Source of the DNA: Actinopolymorpha sp. NPDC004070
GTDB lineage: Bacteria > Actinomycetota > Actinomycetes > Propionibacteriales > Actinopolymorphaceae
Direction of reading: 5' to 3'
Assembly: GCF_040610475.1 (NCBI RefSeq)
Contig: NZ_JBEXMJ010000004.1
Span: 310,001 to 374,000 of the forward strand
DNA: 64,000 nt
Each line of letters begins with the position of its first letter. Positions within the stretch are counted from its first letter, which is position 1. Below are positions 35,402-44,151 of the stretch, piece by piece. The translations under genes and the position numbers were made by a program. Under the pieces are notes generated by a model. It was given only the letters and a program-made list of their open reading frames with translations. It searched no databases and was not told the origin of the DNA.

Positions 35402-35418
35402 CGGGACCACCTCCCCGC

Positions 35419-35452
35419 CACAGTGAAGACGTTGTCACTGTGTCAGGGTCAA
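35419..35452 (-). promoter_or_regulatory. MerR-type promoter/operator of the HEAT operon
   Basis: On the minus strand TTGACC (35452-35447) and TTCACT (35427-35422) are separated by 19 bp, the long spacer typical of MerR-activated promoters. A perfect dyad CACAGTGA-N8-TCACTGTG (35419-35426 and 35435-35442) covers the spacer and the -10. The HEAT gene starts 18 bp downstream. Confidence 0.6.
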
Positions 35453-35507
35453 GCGAGATTTCCACCGGCCGAGCCGGCCGTCGACCAGCCGCCGTTGCAG
35501 CGCCGTC

Positions 35508-35819
35508 TCACGAGCCTGGAAGGGGACGGACGGCACACGGCAGGACACCGGTTCCGCCCTCGAAGCGAACAGCCTGGAACTCCGGCCCGCGGCCGACCTC
35601 GACGAAGCCGAACGCCGCGTGCAACGCGAGGGAGGCCCGGTTGGCGGCGTTCGCGAAGTACCAGGCCCGCTCCGCGCGTGCCCAGATCCAGTCCAGCCGG
35701 GCCCGGGTGAGGGCAGCTGCCACGCCCGGCGGCGCCACCGGGGGCGTGACGGTCAGGATCCGGAAATCGGCTCTGGGCCGTCGGCTCGGTGTCGGGTCGT
35801 ACGCGGCGACGAACGACAC
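35508..35819 (-). pseudogene. Half-length GNAT acetyltransferase
   Basis: The frame encodes the second half of a GNAT domain (103 aa): strand 4, the acetyl-CoA loop region PPGVAAALTRARL and RASLALHAAFGFVEVGRG. The first half is missing. A GTG at 35819 has GAGGAG six bases upstream, so it may still be translated. The acetyl-CoA loop lacks the usual RxxGxG/A arginines, which also points to decay. The open frame continues upstream but is not protein-like there. Confidence 0.6.
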
Positions 35820-35980
35820 GGCGATCTCCTCGCGCCGAACGGAGTCCCACGGGGCGGGCGCGACGGTCGGTGAAAGGACGGGGCGGGACGCCCCCGCCGG
35901 GCCCGGGTGGGTACGCGGACCACGGTCGCGAGGTCGTCCCGCCCGGTCCGTACGAGCGCTTCCGCCCCCCGGGGGTGCGG

Positions 35981-36976
35981 TCAGGACCAGCGGTCCCGCA
36001 GCTTCGGCAGCACGTCCCGGGTGAACAGCTCGAGGAACCGCCGCTGGTCGTTGCCGGGCCCGTGGAAGACGAGCTCGGTGAAGCCGAGGTCGACGTACGG
36101 CGCGACCCGCTCGACCACCTCGTCGGCGTCGTCGGTGACGATGAACCGCTTCGTCGCAATCAGTGGGTCCTCGTCGGCGAGGCGTTCCAGCTCCAGCGGG
36201 TCGTCCACGCCCTGCTTCTGCTCCGAGCTCAGCCCCAGCGCCGCCCACCAGGTGCAGGCCTCCTTCGCGGCCTGCAGGTCGGTGTCGTACGACACCTTGA
36301 TCTCGATCTGGTGCGGGAACTTGCCCGGGTCGCGCCCGGCGGCCTTGGCCGACTCGGCCACCTGACCGAGGACGTTCTCGTACAGCTCCGGTGGCTTGCC
36401 GCTGGTGGCGATCACACCGTCACCGACGCGGCCGGCGAGCTTGCCGGCCAGCGGGCCGCCCGCGGCGACGTAGATGGGCAGCGGCACGTCGGGGCGTTCG
36501 TACACCGTCGCCTTGTGGGTCCTGTAGTACTCACCCTCGAACGTCACGCGGTCCTCGGTCCACAGCTTCCGGATCAGCGTCACCGCCTCCGCCAGCCGGG
36601 CCCGCCGCTCCTTGCCACCCGGCCACGGCGTGCCGGTGGCGGGTACCTCGTTCATCGCCTCGCCGGTGCCCACGCCGAGGAAGACCCGGCCGGGCGCGAA
36701 CTGGTCGATCGTCCCGAATCCCTGGGCGACCACGGAGGGGTGGTAGCGCAGGATCGGGGTGAGCACGCTGGTCCCCATCTCGATGCGTTCGGAGGCATGG
36801 GCGAGGGCGCCGAGCCAGCTGAACACCAGCGGTGCGTGCCCTCCGTGATGACGCCAGGGCTGGAAGTGGTCGGAGACCGCCACGATGTCCAGGCCGAGTC
36901 GCTCGGCCAGCAGCGCGTAGTCGAGTAGTTCCCGGGTGCCGAACTGCTCCGCCGACGCCTTGTAGCCGTATTTCAC
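35981..36976 (-). CDS. fgd: F420-dependent glucose-6-phosphate dehydrogenase
   Basis: LLM-fold enzyme of 331 aa that oxidises glucose 6-phosphate and reduces coenzyme F420, the main source of F420H2 in actinobacteria. It matches Fgd1 almost block for block: KYGYKASAEQFG at the start, VSDHFQPWRHHGGHAP with D36, H37 and W41, LGVGTGEAMNE with E106, and the C-terminal VFHGPGNDQRRFLELF. The active-site His and Glu are therefore kept. GTG start at 36976 with a GGAAGGGGAG site. The presence of fgd implies that this organism makes F420. Confidence 0.94.
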   Translation of the reverse strand: MKYGYKASAEQFGTRELLDYALLAERLGLDIVAVSDHFQPWRHHGGHAPLVFSWLGALAHASERIEMGTSVLTPILRYHPSVVAQGFGTIDQFAPGRVFLGVGTGEAMNEVPATGTPWPGGKERRARLAEAVTLIRKLWTEDRVTFEGEYYRTHKATVYERPDVPLPIYVAAGGPLAGKLAGRVGDGVIATSGKPPELYENVLGQVAESAKAAGRDPGKFPHQIEIKVSYDTDLQAAKEACTWWAALGLSSEQKQGVDDPLELERLADEDPLIATKRFIVTDDADEVVERVAPYVDLGFTELVFHGPGNDQRRFLELFTRDVLPKLRDRWS

Positions 36977-37080
36977 TGCGCTCCCCTTCCGCCGTTCACG
37001 GTCGTCTGCCGCGGTCACAGTGCGCCATGGCGTTCACTGACCGCGTGATACCCCTTCGCCAGTCTGGCACGCTTGAGCCA

Positions 37081-37806
37081 ATGGACCTTCAGCAGGCGAG
37101 AGTGCTTCGCGACCTTCTGGCCGACACCCGGTGGTGGGACCGCACCCGGGCGTTCGGCGCCGCGTTGCGCACGTCGACGAAGAGCCCCGGCGGCCTGCTC
37201 CTCGTCGGCCCGCCCGCCGCCGAGCCGTGGCATCTCACCGCGCACCTGGACGACGAGGCGAGGTACGCCCAGGTTCCCGAACTCTCGCCCACCCTTGTGC
37301 GCTGGAGTCCCCCGCCGAACGCGCCGCGGCACCTGTCGGTCGGACTGGACCGGCTGGCCGCCGCGCGACGCGGTGAGTCGCTGCTGGTGGTGGCCGAGGC
37401 CGCACCCGAGTCCCTGCTCGAACGCGTCCAGGACGTACGCCGCGCGGGGGCCACCGTCTTCGCCCTCGACACCGGCCGGACCGAACTCGCGGGCCTCGCC
37501 CACGAAATCCTTTCCGTGGACTCGACTATTACCGACACAGGGCCTGTGGACGAAGGGACGTTCGGCTTTTCGCTGCCCGACGAGGGCGGTGACGCCAATT
37601 CCGAATCCGCGTGGAAATCCCCGATCGGATCGCCGGTCTCCTTCGACAGTGCGCAGCATCTGCTCAGCATCGCCGCCGCCGAATCCGCAGCCGGCACGCG
37701 TGGTTCGGCCGGCTCCCGCAGCGCCGGCGCGGGTAGTACGGACGGCAGGGGAATGCGCTCTCGCCTGGCCAGACTCCTCGAACTGATCTCCGGACCGAGT
37801 TCCTGA
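37081..37806 (+). CDS. Hypothetical protein
   Basis: Soluble protein of 241 aa, not recognised. The first 150 residues look folded (alternating strands and helices, with LLLVGPPAAEPWHL and ESLLVVAEAAPESLLERV), the rest is Ser/Gly/Ala-rich and ends in a helical basic tail. It could be a degenerate nucleotide-binding fold, but no Walker motif is present. Divergent from fgd with a 104-bp gap. The last third uses fewer G/C-ending codons than its surroundings. Confidence 0.7.
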   Translation: MDLQQARVLRDLLADTRWWDRTRAFGAALRTSTKSPGGLLLVGPPAAEPWHLTAHLDDEARYAQVPELSPTLVRWSPPPNAPRHLSVGLDRLAAARRGESLLVVAEAAPESLLERVQDVRRAGATVFALDTGRTELAGLAHEILSVDSTITDTGPVDEGTFGFSLPDEGGDANSESAWKSPIGSPVSFDSAQHLLSIAAAESAAGTRGSAGSRSAGAGSTDGRGMRSRLARLLELISGPSS

Positions 37807-38082
37807 ACGCACTTCACCGCACGCCGGCACACCATCGGATGACCGGCGTAGCAGGAAGAAGAATCCTGGGCGCCAGGAGAAATACAGCAAAGCTCTGTCG
37901 GGCAGAAACCGTTAATCCTCAAGAAAGCACGAGTACGGGGCCGCTCGTCAAGAGATTGCTGTGTCTCTCGTGGTTTGGGAAGCCGCCGAATGTTGCAGAT
38001 CCCCTCCAGATGGCGGGGTCACGTCCTTGCCATAGCAACGGTCCGGTCAACACCGGATGTCCCCTCAGAGGGAGGCAGTGCG
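37807..38082. other. Low-GC leader region before the Lys-rich gene
   Basis: No gene seen. The region has clearly lower GC than its neighbours. It holds a 7-bp hairpin (37821-37827 with 37843-37849), probably the terminator of the preceding gene, and a perfect TCCGGT-CAAC-ACCGGA hairpin (38042-38057) 25 bp before the Lys-rich start. A long untranslated leader or several promoters are possible. Confidence 0.5.
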
Positions 38083-38907
38083 GTGCCCACCACAGCGACA
38101 TCAGCGAGAAAGACAGCGGCCCGGTCCATCGCGAAGCGGACCACGGCTGCCAAGCGGACCGCCTCGACGGTCGCGCGCAAGGTCACCAAGCGGGTCACGG
38201 GGAAGTCGACCTCGCCGGCGGTCAAGCGCACGACCGCGAAGCGGACCACCGCCACGCGGACCACCGCGGCCCGCAAGACCACGGCGAGGAAGTCGCCGGC
38301 CAAGCGCACGACCGCGAAGCGGACCACCGCCAAGCGGACGACGGCGAAGCGCGCACCGGCCAAGCGGGCCGCAGCGAAGCGGACCGCGGCGAAGAAGTCC
38401 ACCGCCAAGCGCGCCACGGCCAAGCGGACGACGGCGAAGAAGACCGCGGCCCGCAAGACCACGGCCAAGAAGACGGCAGCGCGCAAGACCACCGCCAAGA
38501 AGGCCACCGCCAAGATGACCACTGCCAAACGCGCCACCGCCAAGCGCGCGACGGCCAAGCGCACCACCGCCAAGAAGACCGCGGCGAAGCGCACCACGAA
38601 GAAGGCCGCCGCCAAGCGCGCACCGGCGAAGAAGTCGACGGCGAAGCGGGCTCCCACGAAGAAGTCGACCGCCAAGCGCGCACCGGCGAAGAAGGCCGCC
38701 GCCAAGCGGACCACGGCCAAGCGGACCACCGCGAAGCGCACCACGGCCCGGCGGACCACCACCGGGACCCGCGGGATGGCGACTCGCGGACGCACCCGGG
38801 CGGCGTCGATGGACACTGCCATGCCCATCGACATGCCCGTCGACACCGACACCATGATGCCGATGGTGCGGCCGGCGAGCTCGCCCCGCTCGACGCGTCG
38901 AGGCTGA
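38083..38907 (+). CDS. Lys/Ala/Thr-rich histone H1-like protein
   Basis: Protein of 274 aa of which about 230 residues are a basic five-residue repeat (variants of TTAKR, ATAKR, APAKK, AARKT). It resembles the C-terminal tails of actinobacterial HU proteins (HupB/HupS) and histone H1-like proteins, but here it stands alone with no HU domain. Nucleoid DNA binding is the likely role. The last 45 residues are different: arginine/glycine, then methionine- and aspartate-rich (MDTAMPIDMPVDTDTMMPM). GTG start with GGGAGG seven bases upstream. The repeats make it prone to length change. Confidence 0.8.
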   Translation: MPTTATSARKTAARSIAKRTTAAKRTASTVARKVTKRVTGKSTSPAVKRTTAKRTTATRTTAARKTTARKSPAKRTTAKRTTAKRTTAKRAPAKRAAAKRTAAKKSTAKRATAKRTTAKKTAARKTTAKKTAARKTTAKKATAKMTTAKRATAKRATAKRTTAKKTAAKRTTKKAAAKRAPAKKSTAKRAPTKKSTAKRAPAKKAAAKRTTAKRTTAKRTTARRTTTGTRGMATRGRTRAASMDTAMPIDMPVDTDTMMPMVRPASSPRSTRRG

Positions 38908-39102
38908 ATCCGCTGCCTGGGTGTGGAGGCGTGACTGCTGGCACGCCACCACACCCATCGGCGCGGACACGGCTCGCGCCGATAAGGCCCGGTCAGCCCG
39001 AGTCGGTCCGGGTCAGCCCGGAATCAGCCGAACCGGCGGAAATCGCGGAACCTCCGGAACCAGTGAATCCGCGGGATCCGCACGCTCAGCGTCCGGTGGC
39101 GG

Positions 39103-39300
39103 TCACTTGTCCTCGTCGTCGTCGGACCAGTTGGGATCGTGGTCCCAGGACTCGTTGCGCTCGGCGACCTTGTCCAGCGCCCGCTCCGCCTCGGCCCGCG
39201 AGGAGTAGGGGCCGAGCCGGTCGGCGGCCTTGCACCCCTCCTTGGGCTCGACGGTGTGGTGCCGCAGGCAAAAGAACCATTCCGGCTGCTCGGTGCTCAT
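39103..39300 (-). CDS. Small SPOR-like conserved actinobacterial protein
   Basis: Protein of 65 aa: WFFCLRHHTVEPKEGC, then GPYSSRAEAERALDKV and an acidic tail. The GPYSSRAEAERAL part is the SPOR-like half-repeat, and the CLRHH..C residues could bind metal. The protein is conserved in actinobacteria, often beside map as here. No function is known. ATG at 39300; GGGGAAAG about 10 bp upstream. Confidence 0.8.
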   Translation of the reverse strand: MSTEQPEWFFCLRHHTVEPKEGCKAADRLGPYSSRAEAERALDKVAERNESWDHDPNWSDDDEDK

Positions 39301-39380
39301 GACCCGAAGCTTTCCCCAGCCGGGCGGCCCCGGCAACTCCTGACGGTGCGTACCCCGAGGCGTCGTAGACTCCGGGAATC

Positions 39381-40244
39381 ATGGGCACTCTCGCACCGGC
39401 CACCATCTCACCGCGTCGTTCCGTACCCCGCACCATCGAACGCCCGGAGTACGTCGACCGGCGCGGTCCGAGTCCGTTCACCGGCTCGGAGGTCAAGGAC
39501 GCCGACACCATCGCCCGGATGCGGGTCGCCTGCCGGCTCGCCGCCCAGGCGTTGCAGGAGGTGGGCCGGCACGCGAAGCCGGGCGTCACCACCGACGAAC
39601 TCGACCAGATCGGCCACGACTTCCTGTGCGCGGCCGGCGCCTACCCCTCCACGCTCGGATACCGCGGTTTCCCCAAGTCGCTGTGCACCTCGGTCAACGA
39701 GGTGATCTGCCACGGCATCCCGGACTCCCGTCCGCTGCAGGACGGTGATCTGGTCAACGTCGACATCACCGCGTTCCTCGACGGCGTGCACGGAGACACC
39801 AACGCGACGTTCCTCGTCGGCGACGTGGACGAGGACAGCCGACTGCTGGTCGAACGCACCCACGAGTCGATGATGCGCGGCATCAAGGCGGTCCGCCCCG
39901 GTCGCCAGGTCAACGTCATCGGCCGGGTGATCGCGTCGTACGCCAGGAGGTTCGGCTACGGCGTGGTGGAGGAGTTCACCGGCCACGGCATCGGCACGGC
40001 GTTCCACTCCGGGCTGATCATCCCCCACTACGACGAGCCGCGGTTCGACACCGTGATCGAGGCCGGGATGACCTTCACCATCGAGCCGATGCTCACTCTC
40101 GGCACGCACGAGTGGGACATGTGGGACGACGGGTGGACGGTCGTCACCAAGGACCACCGGCGGTCGGCGCAGTTCGAGCACACCGTGCTGGTGACCGAGC
40201 AGGGCGCCGAGATCCTCACCCTTCCGGACGCCCCGGCGTCCTGA
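39381..40244 (+). CDS. map: Methionine aminopeptidase type I
   Basis: Metalloprotease of 287 aa that removes the initiator Met. The five metal ligands are D128, D139, H202, E235 and E266, each three less than in M. tuberculosis MetAP1c. The N-terminal extension of about 40 residues with a PSPF segment is the feature of the class Ic form, thought to dock the ribosome. Start ATG at 39381; a TAGACT -10 lies 9 bp upstream. Actinobacteria usually have two map genes. Confidence 0.97.
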   Translation: MGTLAPATISPRRSVPRTIERPEYVDRRGPSPFTGSEVKDADTIARMRVACRLAAQALQEVGRHAKPGVTTDELDQIGHDFLCAAGAYPSTLGYRGFPKSLCTSVNEVICHGIPDSRPLQDGDLVNVDITAFLDGVHGDTNATFLVGDVDEDSRLLVERTHESMMRGIKAVRPGRQVNVIGRVIASYARRFGYGVVEEFTGHGIGTAFHSGLIIPHYDEPRFDTVIEAGMTFTIEPMLTLGTHEWDMWDDGWTVVTKDHRRSAQFEHTVLVTEQGAEILTLPDAPAS

Positions 40245-40264
40245 CCGCTGCCCGGACGGGCGGG

Positions 40265-41836
40265 TCAGCCCGGCGGGCCGGTCCGGGTCCACAGGCTGAC
40301 CCGCAGGCCGGGTACGTCCACGGTCCGCAGGTGCCGCAGGCCGGTGACCCCGGGCGGGTCGCCGTGCTGCCAGTCCGGCTGCACCACCCACACCCGGCGT
40401 AGGCCGTCGGGCAGGCCCCCGTCCAGCCAGCGCGGTACGCAGCGCGCGTGACGCAGGTAGTACGGCAGCGTCTGCACGGTGGATACCGTCCGCTGCACAC
40501 CGTCTCCCGGACGGCAGCCGGCCGCGACCACCCCGGCGGCGGACCGGATGTCGGGCCCGTGGCCGGTGACGCCGCGTACCTGCGCGAGCGAGGACCACGC
40601 CACCGCGACGGCGAGGGCGACGGCCACGGTGACACCCGCGCCCGTCACGGCCGTCGCCTTTGTCGACGTCGGTGCCGTCGTGCGCGACCCGCCGGGGACG
40701 GCGAACGCGGACGAGGCCAGGAGCGCCAGGGCGGGTGCGCACACCAGCAGGTAGCGCGGAAGGAACACCGGCGTGAGGAGGCCGAGCCCGGCCAGTACGA
40801 GTGGCGGGCCGACCAGCCAGCACGCCGGCGCGGCCAGCAGCCGGCCCTGTTCGGTGCGGGACGTGCCGCGCGCCGCCCTCAGCGCGCCGATCGCCGCGAG
40901 TGCGCCGAGCAGGAGGAGGTACGGGCCGCTGCCGGCCAACGCCACGAAGGTGTCCACGAGTACGGACCGGCTGGTGGGCGGGATCCAGGAGACGGTCGCC
41001 CGCTCGCCGAACGCCGCGACCGCGACCAGGGCGGGCAGCACCAGTCCGGCGCCGGTGGCGAGCAGGTACGCCCGCCACGGAGGCCCGCTCCGCTGCCGAC
41101 CGGCTTCTGGCCGGGCTGATTCCTGGTCCTGGCGAGTTCGCCCGTACGCCGCGCGCAGCAGCAGGGGGTGTGCGACCAGCACCACCAGCGCGACCACATG
41201 GACAACGCCGAGGGTGGCGACAGCGACCGTGTACGCGATCCACCAACGCCGCGCCGACCGCTCCGACCGGGCGGACCGCGGCAGGGCAGACGACACCGGC
41301 CCCTGGCACGCACCCGCTCGGGTACACGATTCGGCGGCCTGCCAGAGGCACCATGCGGCGGCCACCGCAAACAGGACGGCAAGCGCGTAGGGCCGTGCCT
41401 CCTGGGCGTACCGCGACGCCATCGGGGAGACGGCCGGCAACAGGCCCGCGGCGACCCCGGCGCCGCTCCCCCACCACCGCCGTCCGAGATCGGCCAGCAC
41501 TCCGACGGTGGCCGCCATCGCGATCGCCGACGGAAACCGCAACCAGGCCTCGCCGTCGCCGAACGAGGTCCAGCCGTGCATGAAGAGGTAGTAGGCGCCC
41601 AGCCCGGCGTCCCGCCCGGCGAGGAACCCGAGCAGTCCGGACAGCGACCGGCCGGACTCACCGGCGGTTGCGGCCTCGTCCAGCCACAGCGCCGGGGTGC
41701 CGATCCGGAACAGGTACAGCAGGAGCGCACCGAGGGCGGGAAGCGCCGCCACCGCCAACGCCGACCGGGTCGTCGCCGTGTCCGGACGCGACGATGCGGG
41801 CGGCGCGGGAAGCGTCCCAGCCGCCTCCCGCGTCAC
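40265..41836 (-). CDS. GT-C type membrane glycosyltransferase (mannosyltransferase-like)
   Basis: Integral membrane protein of 523 aa with about eleven hydrophobic helices. The first loop contains LWLDEAATAGES, the acidic motif of GT-C enzymes that use polyprenyl-phosphate sugars, followed by a PMT_2-type domain. The C-terminal 90 residues are extracytoplasmic. Start GTG at 41836 is chosen for GGAGG seven bases upstream; an ATG at 41863 would add nine residues. Donor and acceptor are unknown; cell-wall glycolipid or protein mannosylation is typical. Convergent with map. Confidence 0.83.
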   Translation of the reverse strand: MTREAAGTLPAPPASSRPDTATTRSALAVAALPALGALLLYLFRIGTPALWLDEAATAGESGRSLSGLLGFLAGRDAGLGAYYLFMHGWTSFGDGEAWLRFPSAIAMAATVGVLADLGRRWWGSGAGVAAGLLPAVSPMASRYAQEARPYALAVLFAVAAAWCLWQAAESCTRAGACQGPVSSALPRSARSERSARRWWIAYTVAVATLGVVHVVALVVLVAHPLLLRAAYGRTRQDQESARPEAGRQRSGPPWRAYLLATGAGLVLPALVAVAAFGERATVSWIPPTSRSVLVDTFVALAGSGPYLLLLGALAAIGALRAARGTSRTEQGRLLAAPACWLVGPPLVLAGLGLLTPVFLPRYLLVCAPALALLASSAFAVPGGSRTTAPTSTKATAVTGAGVTVAVALAVAVAWSSLAQVRGVTGHGPDIRSAAGVVAAGCRPGDGVQRTVSTVQTLPYYLRHARCVPRWLDGGLPDGLRRVWVVQPDWQHGDPPGVTGLRHLRTVDVPGLRVSLWTRTGPPG

Positions 41837-41896
41837 GCCCGCACCTCCACCGTCGTCATCCACCGGCCCTCATCGGCGGCGGTCGCGTCGGTGCCG

Positions 41897-42049
41897 CTAA
41901 AGCTCCGCCTCACCGCGCCGAAGCTCGGCGACGATCTGCTCGGCGTCGCGCTGGGTCATGTCCAGCCGCCGAATCCACCAGTCGCCCGCTCGCGCGTCCC
42001 AGATACCGTAGCCGTACTCGGTTTCTCGTACCTCGAATCGTTCGCTCAC
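41897..42049 (-). CDS. 50-residue protein behind an SOS promoter
   Basis: Small acidic protein with two halves: ETEYGYGIWDARAGDWWIRR (tryptophan-rich) and a helix QRDAEQIVAELRRGEA. GTG start at 42049 with GGGGAGGG upstream. The promoter has a perfect LexA box between -35 and -10 (42079-42106), so damage-inducible expression is predicted. The sequence resembles small actinobacterial proteins annotated as hypothetical; no function is recognised. It is read in the same direction as the GT-C gene after it but ends 60 bp before that gene starts. Confidence 0.78.
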   Translation of the reverse strand: MSERFEVRETEYGYGIWDARAGDWWIRRLDMTQRDAEQIVAELRRGEAEL

Positions 42050-42078
42050 CAGCTGCCCTCCCCATACCCAGTACCCCC

Positions 42079-42106
42079 AGGGTATCGAACGAGTGTTCGA
42101 ACGCAA
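42079..42106 (-). promoter_or_regulatory. LexA (SOS) box within a promoter
   Basis: TCGAAC-GAGT-GTTCGA (42085-42100) fits the actinobacterial LexA consensus cGAACrnryGTTCg without a mismatch. On the minus strand it is exactly the 16-bp spacer between TTGCGT (42106-42101) and TACCCT (42084-42079), ideal for repression. Confidence 0.78.
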
Positions 42107-42316
42107 GCCCCGATCCCACACCGGACCGCGACCACGCCCGGCCGGTGGCGGCGGTGAACCACGGCGAGCGGGCACGAGCCCATCGCACACCAGCCGTGGT
42201 GAACGACCCAGGGCGGCCCGGAGTCACCGGCCAGACGGTCACGCTCCGGACACGGTTGAACGGGCCGAGTCGGGATCAGGCGCGTTTCAGGCAGCTTGAG
42301 GCGGGTTCAGGCGGGC

Positions 42317-42865
42317 TCAGTCGTCTCGGCTGGTGCTGGAGTGCGCGACGACCAGGCGGGCGAGCTGCCGGGCCGCCGCCCGCGCCCGGTCGCCGTCGGC
42401 GGACTGGATGGCCATCACCGAGACGGTCGTCCCGTCGTCCAGGTCGAGCTGCACCCAGGGGTCGCCGCGGCGCAGGTTGACCCGCACCACCTGGGCCCAC
42501 TCCAGCGTGTGCGTACGGGTGAGGTTGACGATGGTCACCCCGGCGTCGTCGGCGCGCAGTCGCATTCGCCCCAGGCGGTACAGGCCGAACAACAGCACCG
42601 CGAGGAACGCCAGCAGGGTGAGCGTCTGCGGCCAGCTGAACTTCGCGCGGATCTCGGCCGGGAACGCGATCCACAGGCCCGCCGCGGCGGCCGTCAGCAG
42701 GACTCCCATCGCCACGGCGACGACCAGGGCGAGCTGGGAACGCCAGGTGTGCGGCAGGGGTGGGACCACCGGCCCGTCGCCGCCGCGGTCACCAGCACCA
42801 CCGCGGTCGTCACGGTCGCCGGAATGGTCCCCGGCATCGCCCGGATCGGGCCGGGGTACGGACAT
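42317..42865 (-). CDS. PH-domain membrane protein
   Basis: Protein of 182 aa: an Asp/Gly/Arg-rich start of 40 residues, two transmembrane helices (about 48-70 and 82-100), then a bacterial PH (bPH_6-type) domain (RMRLRADDAGVTIVNL, then TLEWAQVVRVNLRRGDPW). Widespread in actinobacteria next to hisG. ATG at 42865 lies 17 bp after the hisG stop, so it is part of the his transcript. Function unknown. Confidence 0.85.
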   Translation of the reverse strand: MSVPRPDPGDAGDHSGDRDDRGGAGDRGGDGPVVPPLPHTWRSQLALVVAVAMGVLLTAAAAGLWIAFPAEIRAKFSWPQTLTLLAFLAVLLFGLYRLGRMRLRADDAGVTIVNLTRTHTLEWAQVVRVNLRRGDPWVQLDLDDGTTVSVMAIQSADGDRARAAARQLARLVVAHSSTSRDD

Positions 42866-42882
42866 CGAATGCACCGATCCGC

Positions 42883-43728
42883 TCACAGTCGGCAGGCGTG
42901 GATGCTGGTGACCAGGATCGCACGCGCACCGGCGTTCCACAGCTCGTCCATCAACCGCTGGGCGTCCGCCCGCGGCACCATCACCCGCACCGCGACCCAG
43001 CCGGACCGATGCAGCGGGGAGACCGTCGGCCCCTCCAGCCCCGGCGCGATCCGGGACGCCTCGTCCACCCGGTCCGCGGCGATGTCGTAGTCCATCAGGA
43101 CGTAGTCGCGGGCGACCAGCACACCCTGCAGCCTGCGCAGCATCAGCTCGAACCCCTCCGGGTCGGCCGTGCCGTTGCGGCGGATCAGCACACCTTCCGA
43201 ACGCAGGATCGGGTCGCCGAACAGCTCCAGCCCGGCTTGGCGGAGCGTGGCGCCCGTCTCCACGACGTCGGCGATGACGTCGGCGACGCCGAGCTGGATC
43301 GCGGTCTCCACCGCGCCGTCGAGGTGGGTCACATGAGCGGTGACGCCGTTGTCGGCGAGGTAGCTCCGGATCAGCCCGGCGTACGACGTGGCGATGCGCA
43401 GGCCCTGCAGGTCGTGCACGGACTTCGCGGTCCCCGGCCGGGCGGCCAGCCGGAACGTCGACCGGGCGAAGCCGAGGGTGAGCACCTCGTCGGCGGGCGC
43501 GCCGGAGTCCAGCAGCATGTCCCGGCCGGTGATGCCGACGTCGAGGGTGCCCTCGCCGACGTAGACCGCGATGTCGCGGGGACGCAGGTAATAGAACTCG
43601 ATCTGGTTGTCGGGGTCGATCAGCACCAGCTCACGGGCGCTGCCGCGCTGGCGGTAGCCGGCCTCGCGCAGCATCTGGGCGGCGGGCTCGGCCAGCTGAC
43701 CCTTGTTCGGAATGGCCACACGCAACAT
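42883..43728 (-). CDS. hisG: ATP phosphoribosyltransferase (long form)
   Basis: First enzyme of histidine biosynthesis, 281 aa: ATP + PRPP to phosphoribosyl-ATP. LRVAIPNKGQLAEPA begins the catalytic domain, and the PRPP-binding block is DGAVETAIQLGVADVIADVV. The C-terminal 80 residues are the ACT-like regulatory domain that binds histidine, so this is the long, self-sufficient form that needs no HisZ. ATG at 43728. hisE lies 98 bp upstream on the same strand, the usual actinobacterial hisE-hisG pair. Confidence 0.96.
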   Translation of the reverse strand: MLRVAIPNKGQLAEPAAQMLREAGYRQRGSARELVLIDPDNQIEFYYLRPRDIAVYVGEGTLDVGITGRDMLLDSGAPADEVLTLGFARSTFRLAARPGTAKSVHDLQGLRIATSYAGLIRSYLADNGVTAHVTHLDGAVETAIQLGVADVIADVVETGATLRQAGLELFGDPILRSEGVLIRRNGTADPEGFELMLRRLQGVLVARDYVLMDYDIAADRVDEASRIAPGLEGPTVSPLHRSGWVAVRVMVPRADAQRLMDELWNAGARAILVTSIHACRL

Positions 43729-43826
43729 GTCGGACGCTCTTTCCTCAAGCCTGGAAGGAAACCCGGACGGGCCCGGGAAGTCCTGGCGGTACTCGGTCGC
43801 CGGAGAGGGGTGAGGGCCGCTCACCC

Positions 43827-44090
43827 CTACAGATGCTTGTAGACGTCCTCGAGCTTCAGGTCGCAGGCGAGCATCAGCACCTGGGCGTGGTAGAGCAGCT
43901 GGGAGATCTCCTCCGCGGCGCGCTCACGACCCTCGTGCTCGGCGGCCATCCAGGACTCCGCCGCCTCCTCGACGAGCTTCTTGCCGATGGCATGAACGCC
44001 CGCGTCCAGCGCCGCGACCGTGCCCGAACCCTCCGGGCGGGTGGCGGCCTTCGCGGCCAGCTCGGCAAACAACTCGTCGAACGTCTTCAT
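43827..44090 (-). CDS. hisE: Phosphoribosyl-ATP pyrophosphatase
   Basis: Second enzyme of histidine biosynthesis, 87 aa, removing pyrophosphate from phosphoribosyl-ATP. It is the all-alpha MazG-like fold with the metal-binding EEAAES and EEISQLLYH motifs. Stand-alone HisE (not fused to HisI) is normal in actinobacteria. ATG at 44090 gives [11 protein letters not shown]; the open frame upstream runs through a 42-bp duplication and is not part of the protein. Confidence 0.95.
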   Translation of the reverse strand: MKTFDELFAELAAKAATRPEGSGTVAALDAGVHAIGKKLVEEAAESWMAAEHEGRERAAEEISQLLYHAQVLMLACDLKLEDVYKHL

Positions 44091-44151
44091 CCGAGTGGGT
44101 CCCTGGGATTCGGGGTGCGTACGGGCGTACGTGGACGCGCCCCAGCCTATG

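Noticed and set aside
38019..38970. Hydrophobic-looking minus-strand frames over the Lys-rich gene
   Set aside because: The reverse complement of AAG/CGC-GCC repeats reads as Val/Leu/Ala repeats; an artefact of the repeat.
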